Under the pieces are notes generated by a model, which had not been told where the DNA came from, made no database searches, and saw only the letters and a list, made by a program, of their open reading frames with translations. A stretch of 64,000 nt of DNA from Chthonomonadales bacterium (lineage in GTDB: Bacteria; Armatimonadota; Chthonomonadetes; Chthonomonadales; CAJBBX01): positions 1-64,000 of the forward strand of contig JADLGO010000046.1 in the NCBI GenBank assembly GCA_020849275.1, in the 5' to 3' direction. Positions 48,673 through 56,622 of the stretch are shown here, piece by piece. Made by a program: the position numbers and the translations under genes. The stretch's first letter is position 1. Every line of letters begins with the position of its first letter.

Positions 48673-49476
48673 CTACGGCCGGGGTCCCCGCGCGATATGG
48701 TACTCCCTCGCGTAGGGCTCCTCGTCGAGCTCACTCACGGCCACGCCCTGCAGCGAGCTCGCGTGCACGAACCGCCCGTCGCCCAGCGCCATGCCCACGT
48801 GCGTCACGCCGCGACGCCGTGGGTCGTGCGCGCCCGTGAAGAAGACCAGGTCGCCCCGGCGCAGGTCAACTCGGCCCACCTCGGGCAGCGTCTCGTCCGC
48901 CGCCTGGAGGTGGGCGTCGCGCGGCAGGCAGTACCCGCCAAGCGCGTAGAGGAGCTGCACGAAGCCGGAGCAGTCGAACCCGAAGGGCGTGCGCCCGCCC
49001 CACAGGTAGGGTACGCCGATGAGCGCGCCGGCGGGCGCCGGCAGCCGCTCGGCCGTGGTGGGCGCCCCCGCGGGCCGCCTCAGGTGCGCGGACGCCACGA
49101 AGGCCACTCCCCCGGCAGGCGTGCGGACGCGTGCCCAGGCGCCCTCCTCCTCGTCGATCTCCACGCGCGCGCCGAGCGTGATCAGGGTTCGCTGCGGCGC
49201 GTCCGCCCCCGGCGCCGCCCGCAGCGGCGCCCAGGGAACCGTGACCTCGGCGCCGCGCTCACCCGCGGCATAGACGCTCTGCGCGGGAGGCGCGGCGAGC
49301 GCGGCGGAGGCCACCCAGCCCGTATAGCCGTCCGGCGTGCGTGCCTCCGCCCAGGCCTCGGCTCGCCCCAGCACCGCCACGGTCTCGCCGAACCGCGCCT
49401 GGCTGACCATTTCGGCGCTACCACTCGGCGCCGCCCGCATCGGCGCCACGCTGCAGGTCACGACGGCGGTCTCCAC
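48673..49476 (-). CDS. SH3-domain and NlpC/P60 peptidoglycan endopeptidase
   Basis: The GTG at 49476 follows GAGGAGGTAGCA; the frame extends 19 codons further with poor character. The 267-residue protein has two SH3b-like stretches (VVTCSVAPMRAAPSGSAEMVSQARFGETV near the start and VTVPWAPLRAAPGADAPQRTLITLGARVEI near residue 85), then the NlpC/P60 catalytic domain: YLWGGRTPFGFDCSGFVQ (Cys169), VTHVGMALG (His226) and RFVHASS (His238). This resembles YkfC-type gamma-D-glutamyl-L-diamino acid endopeptidases, which cut wall peptides. There is no signal peptide, so it may work on imported muropeptides or be exported otherwise. Confidence 0.87.
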   Translation of the reverse strand: METAVVTCSVAPMRAAPSGSAEMVSQARFGETVAVLGRAEAWAEARTPDGYTGWVASAALAAPPAQSVYAAGERGAEVTVPWAPLRAAPGADAPQRTLITLGARVEIDEEEGAWARVRTPAGGVAFVASAHLRRPAGAPTTAERLPAPAGALIGVPYLWGGRTPFGFDCSGFVQLLYALGGYCLPRDAHLQAADETLPEVGRVDLRRGDLVFFTGAHDPRRRGVTHVGMALGDGRFVHASSLQGVAVSELDEEPYAREYHIARGPRP

Positions 49477-49748
49477 TGCTACCTCCTCGCCCGCCCGGGG
49501 CCGACCGAAGGAATCGCGCCTCCCACGGCGCAACCTACCGCGGACGGCGCATCGCGGTGCACGAGGGGCCTCGCACCTGCCCGAGAGCGCCCTGAGTCGG
49601 CGCGAGCCGCGCCGTTCTCGCCCTCGATCCTTTCGATGATACCCCCGGATTCGCCCTGCCGAGGGCCGACCCCTCGTTGTTGAGCGGATCGTGGCGCTCG
49701 GGATCGCGCCGGGGCGCCGAGCGCCACGGGTCGGAGGAGGATGGAGCG

Positions 49749-50519
49749 ATGCTACTGGCCCTGGACGCGGGGAACTCCAACCTGACCGCCGCGCTCTTCG
49801 ACGGGCAGCGGCTCGAGGCCGTGTGGCGCCTGCGCGCGGATCCGCGGACGACGGCCGACGACCTGAGCGTCACGTTCGCGGCGCTGCTGCGCGCGCGCGG
49901 GCTCTCGGAGGCCAACGTAACGGACGTGGGCATCGCCTGCGTGGTGCCGCCGCTCGCCCCCGCGCTCGCCGCCCTCGCCGCCCAGCACCTGCGCGCGCCC
50001 GCCGTCGTGGTCGGCCCCGAGGACGCAGGCGGCCTGCGGATCGCCGTCGACGAGCCGGCGGCGCTCGGGCCCGACCGCATCGCAGGCGCCGTGGCGGCGG
50101 TCGAGCGTCACGGTGCGCCGGTCGTCGTGGCCGACTTCGGCTCCGCCACCACGCTCACCGTCGTCTCCTCGGAGCGCGCGATCGTGGGCGGCGCCATCGC
50201 GCCGGGCATCGGCATGGCCGCGCGGGCACTCCACGAGCGCACCGGGAGGCTCCCGCTCGTGGAGCCCGCCGCTCCGGGGCGCGCCGTGGGGGCCAGCACG
50301 CAAGAGGCGATTCGGGCGGGGGTGGTCTTCGGGTGCGTGGGCGCCGTGCGCGAGTTGCTGCGCCGTACGCGCGCGGAGCTCGGCAGCGAGGCGCCGATGA
50401 TCGCCACCGGCGGCTTGTGCGGCGTCATCGCTCCGCTGCTGCCCGAGATCGCGGCCGTCGAGCCGCTCCTGACGCTGGAGGGAGTCCGCCTCGCCTGCGA
50501 GCGCGGCAGACCCGCATAG
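49749..50519 (+). CDS. coaX: Type III pantothenate kinase
   Basis: The 256-residue protein starts at an ATG after GGAGGAGGATGGAGCG. It opens with MLLALDAGNSNLTAALFDG (phosphate-1 motif DAGNSN), has GPDRIAGAVAAVERHGAPVVVADFGSATTLTVV near residue 100 (second acidic site and FGSATT), AIAPGIGMAARALHERTGRLP near 160 and IATGGLCGVI near 220. This set is specific for CoaX, the bacterial pantothenate kinase that starts coenzyme A synthesis and is not feedback-inhibited by CoA. It is separated from the NlpC/P60 gene by 272 bases in divergent orientation. Confidence 0.95.
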   Translation: MLLALDAGNSNLTAALFDGQRLEAVWRLRADPRTTADDLSVTFAALLRARGLSEANVTDVGIACVVPPLAPALAALAAQHLRAPAVVVGPEDAGGLRIAVDEPAALGPDRIAGAVAAVERHGAPVVVADFGSATTLTVVSSERAIVGGAIAPGIGMAARALHERTGRLPLVEPAAPGRAVGASTQEAIRAGVVFGCVGAVRELLRRTRAELGSEAPMIATGGLCGVIAPLLPEIAAVEPLLTLEGVRLACERGRPA

Positions 50520-50525
50520 GCGCGC

Positions 50526-51869
50526 TCAACCGCCGGCAGAGCGCCCGCGCAACAACCGTGCCGCCCAGTCCCGCACCCGCGACGCCCTCTCACCGCTCGC
50601 CGCGGCCACCTCCCGCAGTAGCGGCTCGGCGCGCGCTTCGTCGAGTTCCGCCAGCCACCACAGCACCGAGGGCACAACGGACCGCTCGGCGGCGCGCGCG
50701 CTGCGGGGAAGCCGCCGCGCCGCCCCTGCCAGCACCGGCCACGCCACCTCGAGGTCGTGCCTGGTGATGGCCCACAGCGCCGTCTCGGCGGTCGCCACGT
50801 CCGCGGCAAAGAGCAGCTCCGCCAGCGTTGACACGGCCAATGGGCGCGCGCATCCGGCCAGCCGGCGCGCGGCAAGCCGACGCACCGGCGCCACCGCGGC
50901 CCGGGCCAGGTAGACGGTGTCGTGCAGCGCGACGTTCCGCAACTCGGTGGCGGGCTCCTCCAGCAGCGCGGAACGCACCTCTGGCGGCAGCCCCATGCCC
51001 ATCAGCGCGCCCTCGGCCGCGTGCCCGGCCGCGCGCGTCAGCCCCGCCGCAGCCATGCGAAGCGCCGGCGCGGCGGTGCCAGGTTGCGCGCGCGCCGCCT
51101 CCACGAGCTCTACGCAGTCGCCAAGCGCGTCGGCGGCACGGCGCATGCGCAGGGTCGGCGGCGTGCGCCCGGCGCCAGCCCTCTCGCCGAGGAAGGCGCG
51201 CACCGCGAGCAGCCCGCCCACGAGCACCTGCGCCCGCGCGTGTTCGGCGGGGCCGAAGGCCGCCAGACCGCGCGCCGCGCTCGCCCACGCCTCCAGGCCG
51301 GCCGCTCCGGTCGAGCAGAGTGCCGGGCCGGCGGACTGGCAGATGGCCGGCACCGGGGAGCTCAGCGCCCATACGGCCCACTCCGCCACCGCGACCAGGG
51401 CGGTCGCACGCGGCCGGCCGCGGGCGGCCCTCGAGCGCCGAACAACGAAGGCGCGCGAGGCGCCGAGCTCGGCCGACGTGAGGCGCTCCTCGCCGGGCAC
51501 CGGCGCGGCGTGCTCCAACACGAACCAGATGCCTTCCTCGCGCGCCAGGAGGCCCTCTCCGCCGTCTCGAGCCGCCACGACCGGGTCGCCCCGCTCGAGC
51601 GCGCGGCGGGCGCGCGCGGCGGCGCGGCCGGGCTGCCCCGGCGCGATGGGCCAGGCGCGCATCCCGACCCGGCCGAGCCGATCGGGCGCCGCACGCCAGG
51701 TCGCCTCAACCGAGCGGCAGCCGCACTCCGCCGCGCAGCAGGCGAAGCGCTCGTACAACCCGAGGAGCGCGACGGTCCGGGCGACACGGAGCGTGGGATC
51801 CAGAGCGCGGGCCGCGCGGAGCCAAGCTCCGCCGGCCGAATCGTCGTCGAGGCGGTTCTGCTCATTCAT
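50526..51869 (-). CDS. Unrecognised alpha-helical, Cys-containing protein
   Basis: The start at 51869 (MNEQNRLDDDSAGG) is chosen as the frame's first plausible methionine; the Shine-Dalgarno is weak. The 447-residue protein is Ala/Arg-rich and, from about residue 230 on, looks like HEAT-type helical pairs (LRMRRAADALGDCVELVEAA, LHDTVYLARAAVAPVRRLAARRLAG, VSTLAELLFAADVATAETALWAITRH). An N-terminal part has YERFACCAAECGCRS (Cys cluster near residue 45) and RALERGDPVVAARDGGEGLLAREEGIWFVLEH, faintly like papain-fold or BtrH-type proteins. No family assigned. It is convergent with coaX, six bases away. Confidence 0.5.
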   Translation of the reverse strand: MNEQNRLDDDSAGGAWLRAARALDPTLRVARTVALLGLYERFACCAAECGCRSVEATWRAAPDRLGRVGMRAWPIAPGQPGRAAARARRALERGDPVVAARDGGEGLLAREEGIWFVLEHAAPVPGEERLTSAELGASRAFVVRRSRAARGRPRATALVAVAEWAVWALSSPVPAICQSAGPALCSTGAAGLEAWASAARGLAAFGPAEHARAQVLVGGLLAVRAFLGERAGAGRTPPTLRMRRAADALGDCVELVEAARAQPGTAAPALRMAAAGLTRAAGHAAEGALMGMGLPPEVRSALLEEPATELRNVALHDTVYLARAAVAPVRRLAARRLAGCARPLAVSTLAELLFAADVATAETALWAITRHDLEVAWPVLAGAARRLPRSARAAERSVVPSVLWWLAELDEARAEPLLREVAAASGERASRVRDWAARLLRGRSAGG

Positions 51870-51991
51870 GCGGCCAACCTGACAGGTTCGGGGCGCGCGC
51901 AAGCGAGCGCCTCCGAAGTGAACTCCGACGCGGATGCTGCGTCAATAAGGCCGGTACGCGGGTAGTGTACCGCCAAAGGAGACACCGCACG

Positions 51992-52660
51992 ATGAGAAGG
52001 AGCACGCTCGCCGCCGCCCTTGCGGCCGCCTCGCTGCTGCTTGCGGGCAGCGCCGCGCTGGCCCAGGCCCCTGCCGAGGGGCGCGCTGGCGCTCGGCAGG
52101 GCCGCCGCGCCGCGCGCGGCGTGTCCGTGGCGCAACTGCCGATCGAGGCACTCGACGCGATCGTCAAGCTCACGCCCGAGCAGAGGTCGAAGTTGGCGCC
52201 GGTCTACGAGAAGCACACCGCGGCGTTCAAGGAGTTGCGCGAGAAGGCCGGGGCCGGGCAGCGGCCCGACCGAGAGCAGGTTGCCGAGCTCAACCGACAG
52301 GTGAACACCGACGTCATGACCGTGCTCACCGACGAGCAGAAGGAGATGCTGAAGAAGGCCCTGCCGATCGTGACAACGCTCCGCCAGATGCAGATCCCGC
52401 CCCAGCTTGGTCTGCAGCTTCACCTGACGGACGAGCAGAAGACGAAGGTCTTCGCGATCGTGACGGCCGCGCGCGAGAACCTGCGCCCCGCGCCGGGCTC
52501 TCCCGCGCCCACGCCGGAGGCCCGGCGATCCGCGGCGCGCGAGGTGCTGCAGAAGGCCCGCGCCGAGATCGAGGCCCTGCTGACCGCCGAGCAGAAGGCC
52601 ACCATCGAGCAGTTCCAGAAAGAGCGCCGCAACCGCGGCAACCGTCGCCCCGCCAACTGA
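51992..52660 (+). CDS. Exported LTxxQ-motif (Spy/CpxP-like) protein
   Basis: The ATG follows AAAGGAGAC. The 222-residue protein has a signal peptide (cleavage near ALAQA, residue 25), a basic Arg/Ala stretch, and then helical segments with four LTxEQ motifs: KLTPEQRSKL near residue 61, VLTDEQKEML near 112, HLTDEQKTKV near 146, and LLTAEQKATI near 200. Members of the Spy/CpxP group bind or hold unfolded proteins or metals in the periplasm. This one is longer than Spy (about 160) because it carries extra copies of the helical hairpin. A bidirectional terminator follows. Confidence 0.75.
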   Translation: MRRSTLAAALAAASLLLAGSAALAQAPAEGRAGARQGRRAARGVSVAQLPIEALDAIVKLTPEQRSKLAPVYEKHTAAFKELREKAGAGQRPDREQVAELNRQVNTDVMTVLTDEQKEMLKKALPIVTTLRQMQIPPQLGLQLHLTDEQKTKVFAIVTAARENLRPAPGSPAPTPEARRSAAREVLQKARAEIEALLTAEQKATIEQFQKERRNRGNRRPAN

Positions 52661-52675
52661 CTCGGCGCCGTTGAA

Positions 52676-52713
52676 CGAGGAGAGGCCCGACCACCCGGTC
52701 CGGCCCCTCCTCG
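52676..52713. terminator. Bidirectional hairpin terminator
   Basis: CGAGGAGAGGCC (52676-52687) pairs with GGCCCCTCCTCG (52702-52713) with one mismatch, and inside it GACC pairs with GGTC around ACCC. It lies between the convergent LTxxQ and MsmX-type ATPase genes. Confidence 0.75.
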
Positions 52714-52744
52714 CGCGTCTGAGTGCGCTGCCCGGCGCGCGCCA

Positions 52745-53893
52745 TCAGTAGATAGAGGCCTCGGTGTCCTTGTCGAACAGGTGGCTTTTCTCCATGTCCA
52801 GCACGACCTCGATCTGCTCGCCGACCTTCGCCTGCGTCTTGCTGTCGATCATCGCGGTCATCTGGAGCTCGCCGGCCGTCAGGTACATCTCCACATCGTT
52901 GCCTAGCGGCTCAATCACGTCCACGCCCACGCGGATCGTGTTGCCCGCCATCGCCTTGACGAGGCCCTCCAGGCAGCGATCATGGATGTCCTCGGGGCGA
53001 ATGCCGAAGACGCACTCCTGGCCCATGTAGGGCGCCGCCGTGACCGCTTGCTCGGGCGTCACGGTCACCTTGAACGCGCCGGCGTCCAACACGGTGCCTT
53101 CTCCCTCCGAGCGCACCGTCACCGCCACAAAGTTCATGGCCGGCGAGCCGATGAAGCCGGCGACGAACACGTTGGCGGGATGGTTGAAGAGGTTGAGCGG
53201 CGTATCGCACTGCTGCATGAGGCCCTGGCTCATCACCGCAATGCGATCGCCCATCGTCATCGCCTCCACCTGGTCGTGGGTCACGTAGATGGTGGTGATG
53301 CCGAGGCGGCGGTGCAGCTTTATGAGCTCGGCTCGTGTCTGCACACGCAGCTTGGCGTCCAGGTTGGAGAGCGGTTCGTCCATCAGGAACACCTTGGGCT
53401 CACGCACGATGGCGCGCCCGAGGGCAACGCGCTGCCGCTGTCCGCCGGAGAGTTGCTTGGGCTTGCGCTGGAGCAGGCCGCCCAGGCCCAGTAGCTTGGC
53501 GGCCTCCTGCACGCGGCGGTCGATCTCCTCCCGGGTGAAGGCGCGGCGCGTGTTGAGGGGCCAGGGTCTGGCGGTCGGCGTGCGCTTCAGGCGCAAGCCA
53601 AAGCTCATGTTGTCGTAGACCGTCATGTGTGGGTAGAGCGCGTAGTTCTGGAACACCATGGCGATGTCCCGATCCTTGGGGGAAACGTCGTTCACCACGC
53701 GCTCACCGATCAGTATCTCGCCGTCGGTCGCTTCCTCGAGGCCCGCGATCATCCGGAGCGCCGTGGTCTTGCCGCACCCGCTGGGCCCGACGAGCACCAG
53801 AAACTCCTTGTCGCGTATCTCGAGGTTGAGCTTGTCAACCGCGACGACCTCCTTGAACTCCTTGGTGAGGTCCTTGAGCGTCACCTGCGCCAT
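52745..53893 (-). CDS. Sugar ABC transporter ATPase, UgpC/MsmX type
   Basis: The 382-residue protein begins at MAQVTLKDLTKEF (ATG at 53893), has Walker A GPSGCGKTT near residue 37, the Q-loop FQNYALYPHMTVYDNMSFGLRLK, signature LSGGQRQRVALGRAIV, Walker B FLMDEPLSNLDAKLR and the switch His in VTHDQVEAM. Its C-terminal TOBE-type regulatory domain (YMGQECVFGIRPEDIHDR near 280) matches MalK/UgpC. An extra loop (RTPTARPWPLNTRRAF, near 108) is longer than usual. No permease or binding-protein gene is adjacent, so it may serve several importers like Bacillus MsmX. It has its own promoter with perfect -35 and -10 boxes. Confidence 0.92.
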   Translation of the reverse strand: MAQVTLKDLTKEFKEVVAVDKLNLEIRDKEFLVLVGPSGCGKTTALRMIAGLEEATDGEILIGERVVNDVSPKDRDIAMVFQNYALYPHMTVYDNMSFGLRLKRTPTARPWPLNTRRAFTREEIDRRVQEAAKLLGLGGLLQRKPKQLSGGQRQRVALGRAIVREPKVFLMDEPLSNLDAKLRVQTRAELIKLHRRLGITTIYVTHDQVEAMTMGDRIAVMSQGLMQQCDTPLNLFNHPANVFVAGFIGSPAMNFVAVTVRSEGEGTVLDAGAFKVTVTPEQAVTAAPYMGQECVFGIRPEDIHDRCLEGLVKAMAGNTIRVGVDVIEPLGNDVEMYLTAGELQMTAMIDSKTQAKVGEQIEVVLDMEKSHLFDKDTEASIY

Positions 53894-53935
53894 GTTGTGC
53901 GTGCCCTCCCTGACGTCCAGGCCCGAATCCTGCCG

Positions 53936-53965
53936 ATTATAGGGCAGCGGCGCGAGCGCTGTCAA
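53936..53965 (-). promoter_or_regulatory. Consensus sigma70 promoter of the MsmX-type gene
   Basis: On the minus strand TTGACA (53960-53965) and TATAAT (53936-53941) are both perfect consensus hexamers, 18 bases apart. The gene's ATG lies about 43 bases beyond. Confidence 0.9.
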
Positions 53966-54000
53966 GCTGAGCCCCCTCGGGCCGCGCCGCCGGTCCCGTG

Positions 54001-55107
54001 TCAGCCCTTGAAGCGTCGCATCGCCGATTTGAGCCGATCGATCCCTGGAATGATGGTCGGGTCGATGCCATTGAGATAGGCCGCGTAGACGCTGGCGAAG
54101 TCGCCCAGGTAGACCAGGCTGAACATTCGCGCCAGCAGGCTCTCGCCCCGGGCCACCACCTCGCGGCTGCGCACCGAGCGGCCGATCACCTTCGCGGTCA
54201 CGTCGACGCGGTGCGCGAGGCGCGGAGTCTCGAGGCGTTCGCGTGGATCGCGAAGGTAGACGACCGACCAGCGGGGCGCCTGGCGCCGCGCGAGCGCCCA
54301 GGCCAGGATCTCGTTGTGGTTCTGCTCGGGCAGCACGTTGGCGAATGCGTGGCTCTTGGCGTTCTCGTTGTACTGTCCCTTCCACCGCACGGCCACCACG
54401 CCGAGGTATTCCTGTGCGCCGTAGAACACCGGGACGCGACCCTGAAGCTCCCGCGCCAGCGCCTTGGCCGGGTTCGCGTCCGTGGCGACGCTCGGGCCGT
54501 ACTCCCCGCGCAGATCCTCCAGCAACTCGAGGGTCTCTTCCACGTCGGCGTCAACCGAGCGGCGAAGAAGGCCACGCCACGCGAGCGCCGCCAGCATCGC
54601 GAAGAACAGGTAGCCGGTGGACGCGCGCGGCGGTTGCCCGCCGGGAATTCGCCACACCGGCGCCCCGTCCGTGTCCGCGCGCTGGGCAAGCATGCCGCCG
54701 CTCGTGACGCACACGATCTGCGCACCGCGCTGCCGGGCCTGCGCGTAGGCCGCGAGGGTCTCCTCGGTGCCGCCCGAGTAGGAGGCGGCGATCACGAGCG
54801 TGTCCTTCGAAACGAACGCGGGCAGCGTGTAGTCGCGGTTGACGATGAGCGGCACGTCGGTCTCGCGGGCCGCCAGGCAGCGCAGCAGGTCGCCGCCGAT
54901 GGCGGAGCCGCCAAGGGCGGTGACCACGACGTTGTTGACGGGGCGCTGCGGCACGGGGCCCGGCGCGAAGGCGGCTCCGATGCGGACGGCCTCGCGGCAC
55001 TGCGCGGCGAAGCCGACCGTCAGGTCCATCATGCCGGAGGGGTCCAGATCCCGCATCGCGCCCGGGTCATCGAGGAGGGCCTGGCGCGGTGCGATCTGCA
55101 GGGTCAT
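54001..55107 (-). CDS. Bifunctional phosphoglucose/phosphomannose isomerase
   Basis: The ATG at 55107 follows GGGAG. The 368-residue protein has two SIS domains: NVVVTALGGSAIGGDLLRCLA near residue 60 (phosphosugar site) and VIAASYSGGTEETLAAYAQARQRG near 105. RVPVFYGAQEYLGVVAVRWKGQYNENAKSHAFANVLPEQNHNEILAW near 235 supplies the catalytic Glu and His seen in bifunctional PGI/PMI. It interconverts glucose-6-, fructose-6- and mannose-6-phosphates, supplying precursors for polysaccharides. It lies between the MsmX-type ATPase and the rpsR-ssb-rpsF operon on the same strand, 107 bases after rpsR's neighbour start site. Confidence 0.9.
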   Translation of the reverse strand: MTLQIAPRQALLDDPGAMRDLDPSGMMDLTVGFAAQCREAVRIGAAFAPGPVPQRPVNNVVVTALGGSAIGGDLLRCLAARETDVPLIVNRDYTLPAFVSKDTLVIAASYSGGTEETLAAYAQARQRGAQIVCVTSGGMLAQRADTDGAPVWRIPGGQPPRASTGYLFFAMLAALAWRGLLRRSVDADVEETLELLEDLRGEYGPSVATDANPAKALARELQGRVPVFYGAQEYLGVVAVRWKGQYNENAKSHAFANVLPEQNHNEILAWALARRQAPRWSVVYLRDPRERLETPRLAHRVDVTAKVIGRSVRSREVVARGESLLARMFSLVYLGDFASVYAAYLNGIDPTIIPGIDRLKSAMRRFKG

Positions 55108-55299
55108 GTTCGTGGCTCCCAGGGGGGCGCGGTCCGGCGCTCCGCTGCTCCCCGATTCCGGGCGCGGCGCCGGCGCGGCCAGCACGCGATTCGGCTCGCG
55201 GAGCGTTGATATCGGACGCGCAGCGGCCCGGCGTTGGCCGCCGTGGGGCGGTCCGACGCCGGGCCGTGGCGCGTCAGGTTGGGCGGCTTGCCGCCGGGC

Positions 55300-55551
55300 T
55301 CATTCGGCGACGTAGGCGACCAGCGCCATGTGGCGAGCCCGCTTGATGGCGGCGCTGAGCTGGCGCTGGTGGCTGGCGCAAGTGCCGCTCGTGCGGCGGG
55401 GCACCATCTTGCCGCGATCCGTCATGAACTTGCGTAGCTTGGAGGCGGCCTTGAAGTCGATGCTCCTGGCCTTCTCGACGCAAAAGGCGCAGACCTTGCG
55501 CCGCGCTCTCTTGTATTTCCCTGGCGGCCGCCTGCGTGGTGGCGGAGGCAT
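55300..55551 (-). CDS. rpsR: 30S ribosomal protein S18
   Basis: The 83-residue protein has the S18 core: [65 protein letters not shown]. The cysteine pair CAFC is the zinc-ribbon remnant (C+ type). The N-terminus is Pro/Arg-rich and extended. It forms part of the central domain of the small subunit with S6, which is encoded two genes upstream. The gene follows ssb with a 19-base gap. The usual next gene, rplI, is not found downstream; instead PGI/PMI follows. Confidence 0.97.
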   Translation of the reverse strand: MPPPPRRRPPGKYKRARRKVCAFCVEKARSIDFKAASKLRKFMTDRGKMVPRRTSGTCASHQRQLSAAIKRARHMALVAYVAE

Positions 55552-55570
55552 ACGCGATTCCCCTTACTCG

Positions 55571-56026
55571 TTATTCGTCGGCGAACGGGTCGCTGTCGTC
55601 GGCATCATTGGCCGCGGCGGCGGCTCGCGGAGCGGGTTTCTCGTTGTCGGGGCCCCTGGCGCCCTCGTGGCCGCCCTGCTCTGGCGGCGCCGCGTCCGTA
55701 TCGCGCGGGCGGTCGAGCCCCTGCACGTTGTCGGCGATCACCTCGGTCCAGTTGCGCCGGCTGCCGTCCTGCGCAACCCACGAGCGGATCTGCAGGCGCC
55801 CTTCGACGGCGACGAGCCTTCCCTTGGTGATGTACTGCGAGACGAACTCCGCGCTGCGGCGGAAGGCGACGATGTTGATGAAGTCCGTCTCCTTCTCGCC
55901 GGTCTCCGCGTTCTTGGTGGGCCGATCGACGGCCAGGCGAAACTTCGCCAGCGCGACCCCGCTCGGAGTGTACGACGACTCCGGGTCCTGTGTCAGGCGC
56001 CCGATCAGCACGATGCGGTTTAGCAT
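55571..56026 (-). CDS. ssb: Single-stranded DNA-binding protein
   Basis: The ATG at 56026 follows GGGAGGAAG. The 151-residue protein has the OB-fold core MLNRIVLIGRLTQDPESSYTPSGVALAKFRLAV, ETDFINIVAFRRSAEFVSQYITKGRLVAVEGRLQIRSW and WTEVIADNVQ, then a disordered Pro/Glu/Ala/Asp-rich tail. The tail ends in DDSDPFADE: the usual acidic tip DDDxPF is present, but three residues follow PF, whereas in E. coli it ends at the Phe. It protects ssDNA and recruits repair proteins. It lies between rpsF and rpsR, the standard order. Confidence 0.97.
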   Translation of the reverse strand: MLNRIVLIGRLTQDPESSYTPSGVALAKFRLAVDRPTKNAETGEKETDFINIVAFRRSAEFVSQYITKGRLVAVEGRLQIRSWVAQDGSRRNWTEVIADNVQGLDRPRDTDAAPPEQGGHEGARGPDNEKPAPRAAAAANDADDSDPFADE

Positions 56027-56127
56027 GGACGCTTCCTCCCTGATGCCCACCGGCGGCGGGCAACGGTCCCCGTGCCTGTTACTCGACTGCTACCACACCG
56101 ATCACGCTGCCTGTCAGGTGCCGATGA

Positions 56128-56424
56128 CTACTGGCCGTCCTGCCGGACGATCACGTGCCGGAACACGTCGTCGCTGATGCGGAAGACGCGGTCCAATTCG
56201 GCCGGCACTTCCGGGCCCGCCTCGAAGCCCATCAGAATGTAGAGCCCCTCTCGGCGGCCGCCGATCTCGTAGGCCATCCTGCGACGGCCCTGCTCCCACT
56301 TGCCCGTCTCCCCGACGGCGCCCCCCATGTCGGCAACGACCTTCTTGTACTTCTCCATGACGGGCTCGAGTTGCTCCTCGGTGAGCTCAGGGTCGACGAT
56401 GTACATGGCTTCGTATCGACGCAT
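56128..56424 (-). CDS. rpsF: 30S ribosomal protein S6
   Basis: The 98-residue protein starts after GGAGGTGA. It has the S6 sequence MRRYEAMYIVDPELTEEQLEPVMEKYKKVV, TGKWEQGRRRMAYEIGGRREGLYILMGFEAGPEVPAELDRVFRISDDVFRHVIVRQD. It binds S18 in the small subunit. It opens the rpsF-ssb-rpsR operon and has a promoter about 160 bases upstream. The order and spacing are ordinary for bacteria. Confidence 0.97.
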   Translation of the reverse strand: MRRYEAMYIVDPELTEEQLEPVMEKYKKVVADMGGAVGETGKWEQGRRRMAYEIGGRREGLYILMGFEAGPEVPAELDRVFRISDDVFRHVIVRQDGQ

Positions 56425-56581
56425 GGATGTGTGTCACCTCCCCTCGGTCTGTGGCTCCGGTCCTGCCCGGAGCGGGAAGAGGGCGCCCTTGCGGAGGGCG
56501 CCGTGGGCTCCTCGCGCGCTGCGCGTGCGCGCCGGCACGCGCGAGGAACCAGCGCCGATGCACGGCTGCGTCGGCCGTTCA

Positions 56582-56610
56582 AGTATACCACTCGCACCGA
56601 CCACTCGCAA
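56582..56610 (-). promoter_or_regulatory. Promoter of the rpsF-ssb-rpsR operon
   Basis: On the minus strand TTGCGA (56605-56610) and TATACT (56582-56587) lie 17 bases apart, with four and five of six consensus matches. The leader to rpsF is about 150 bases, long enough for the S6:S18-binding autoregulatory structure known in other bacteria, although I cannot see that motif clearly. Confidence 0.6.
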
Positions 56611-56622
56611 TCGGAAACGGGG

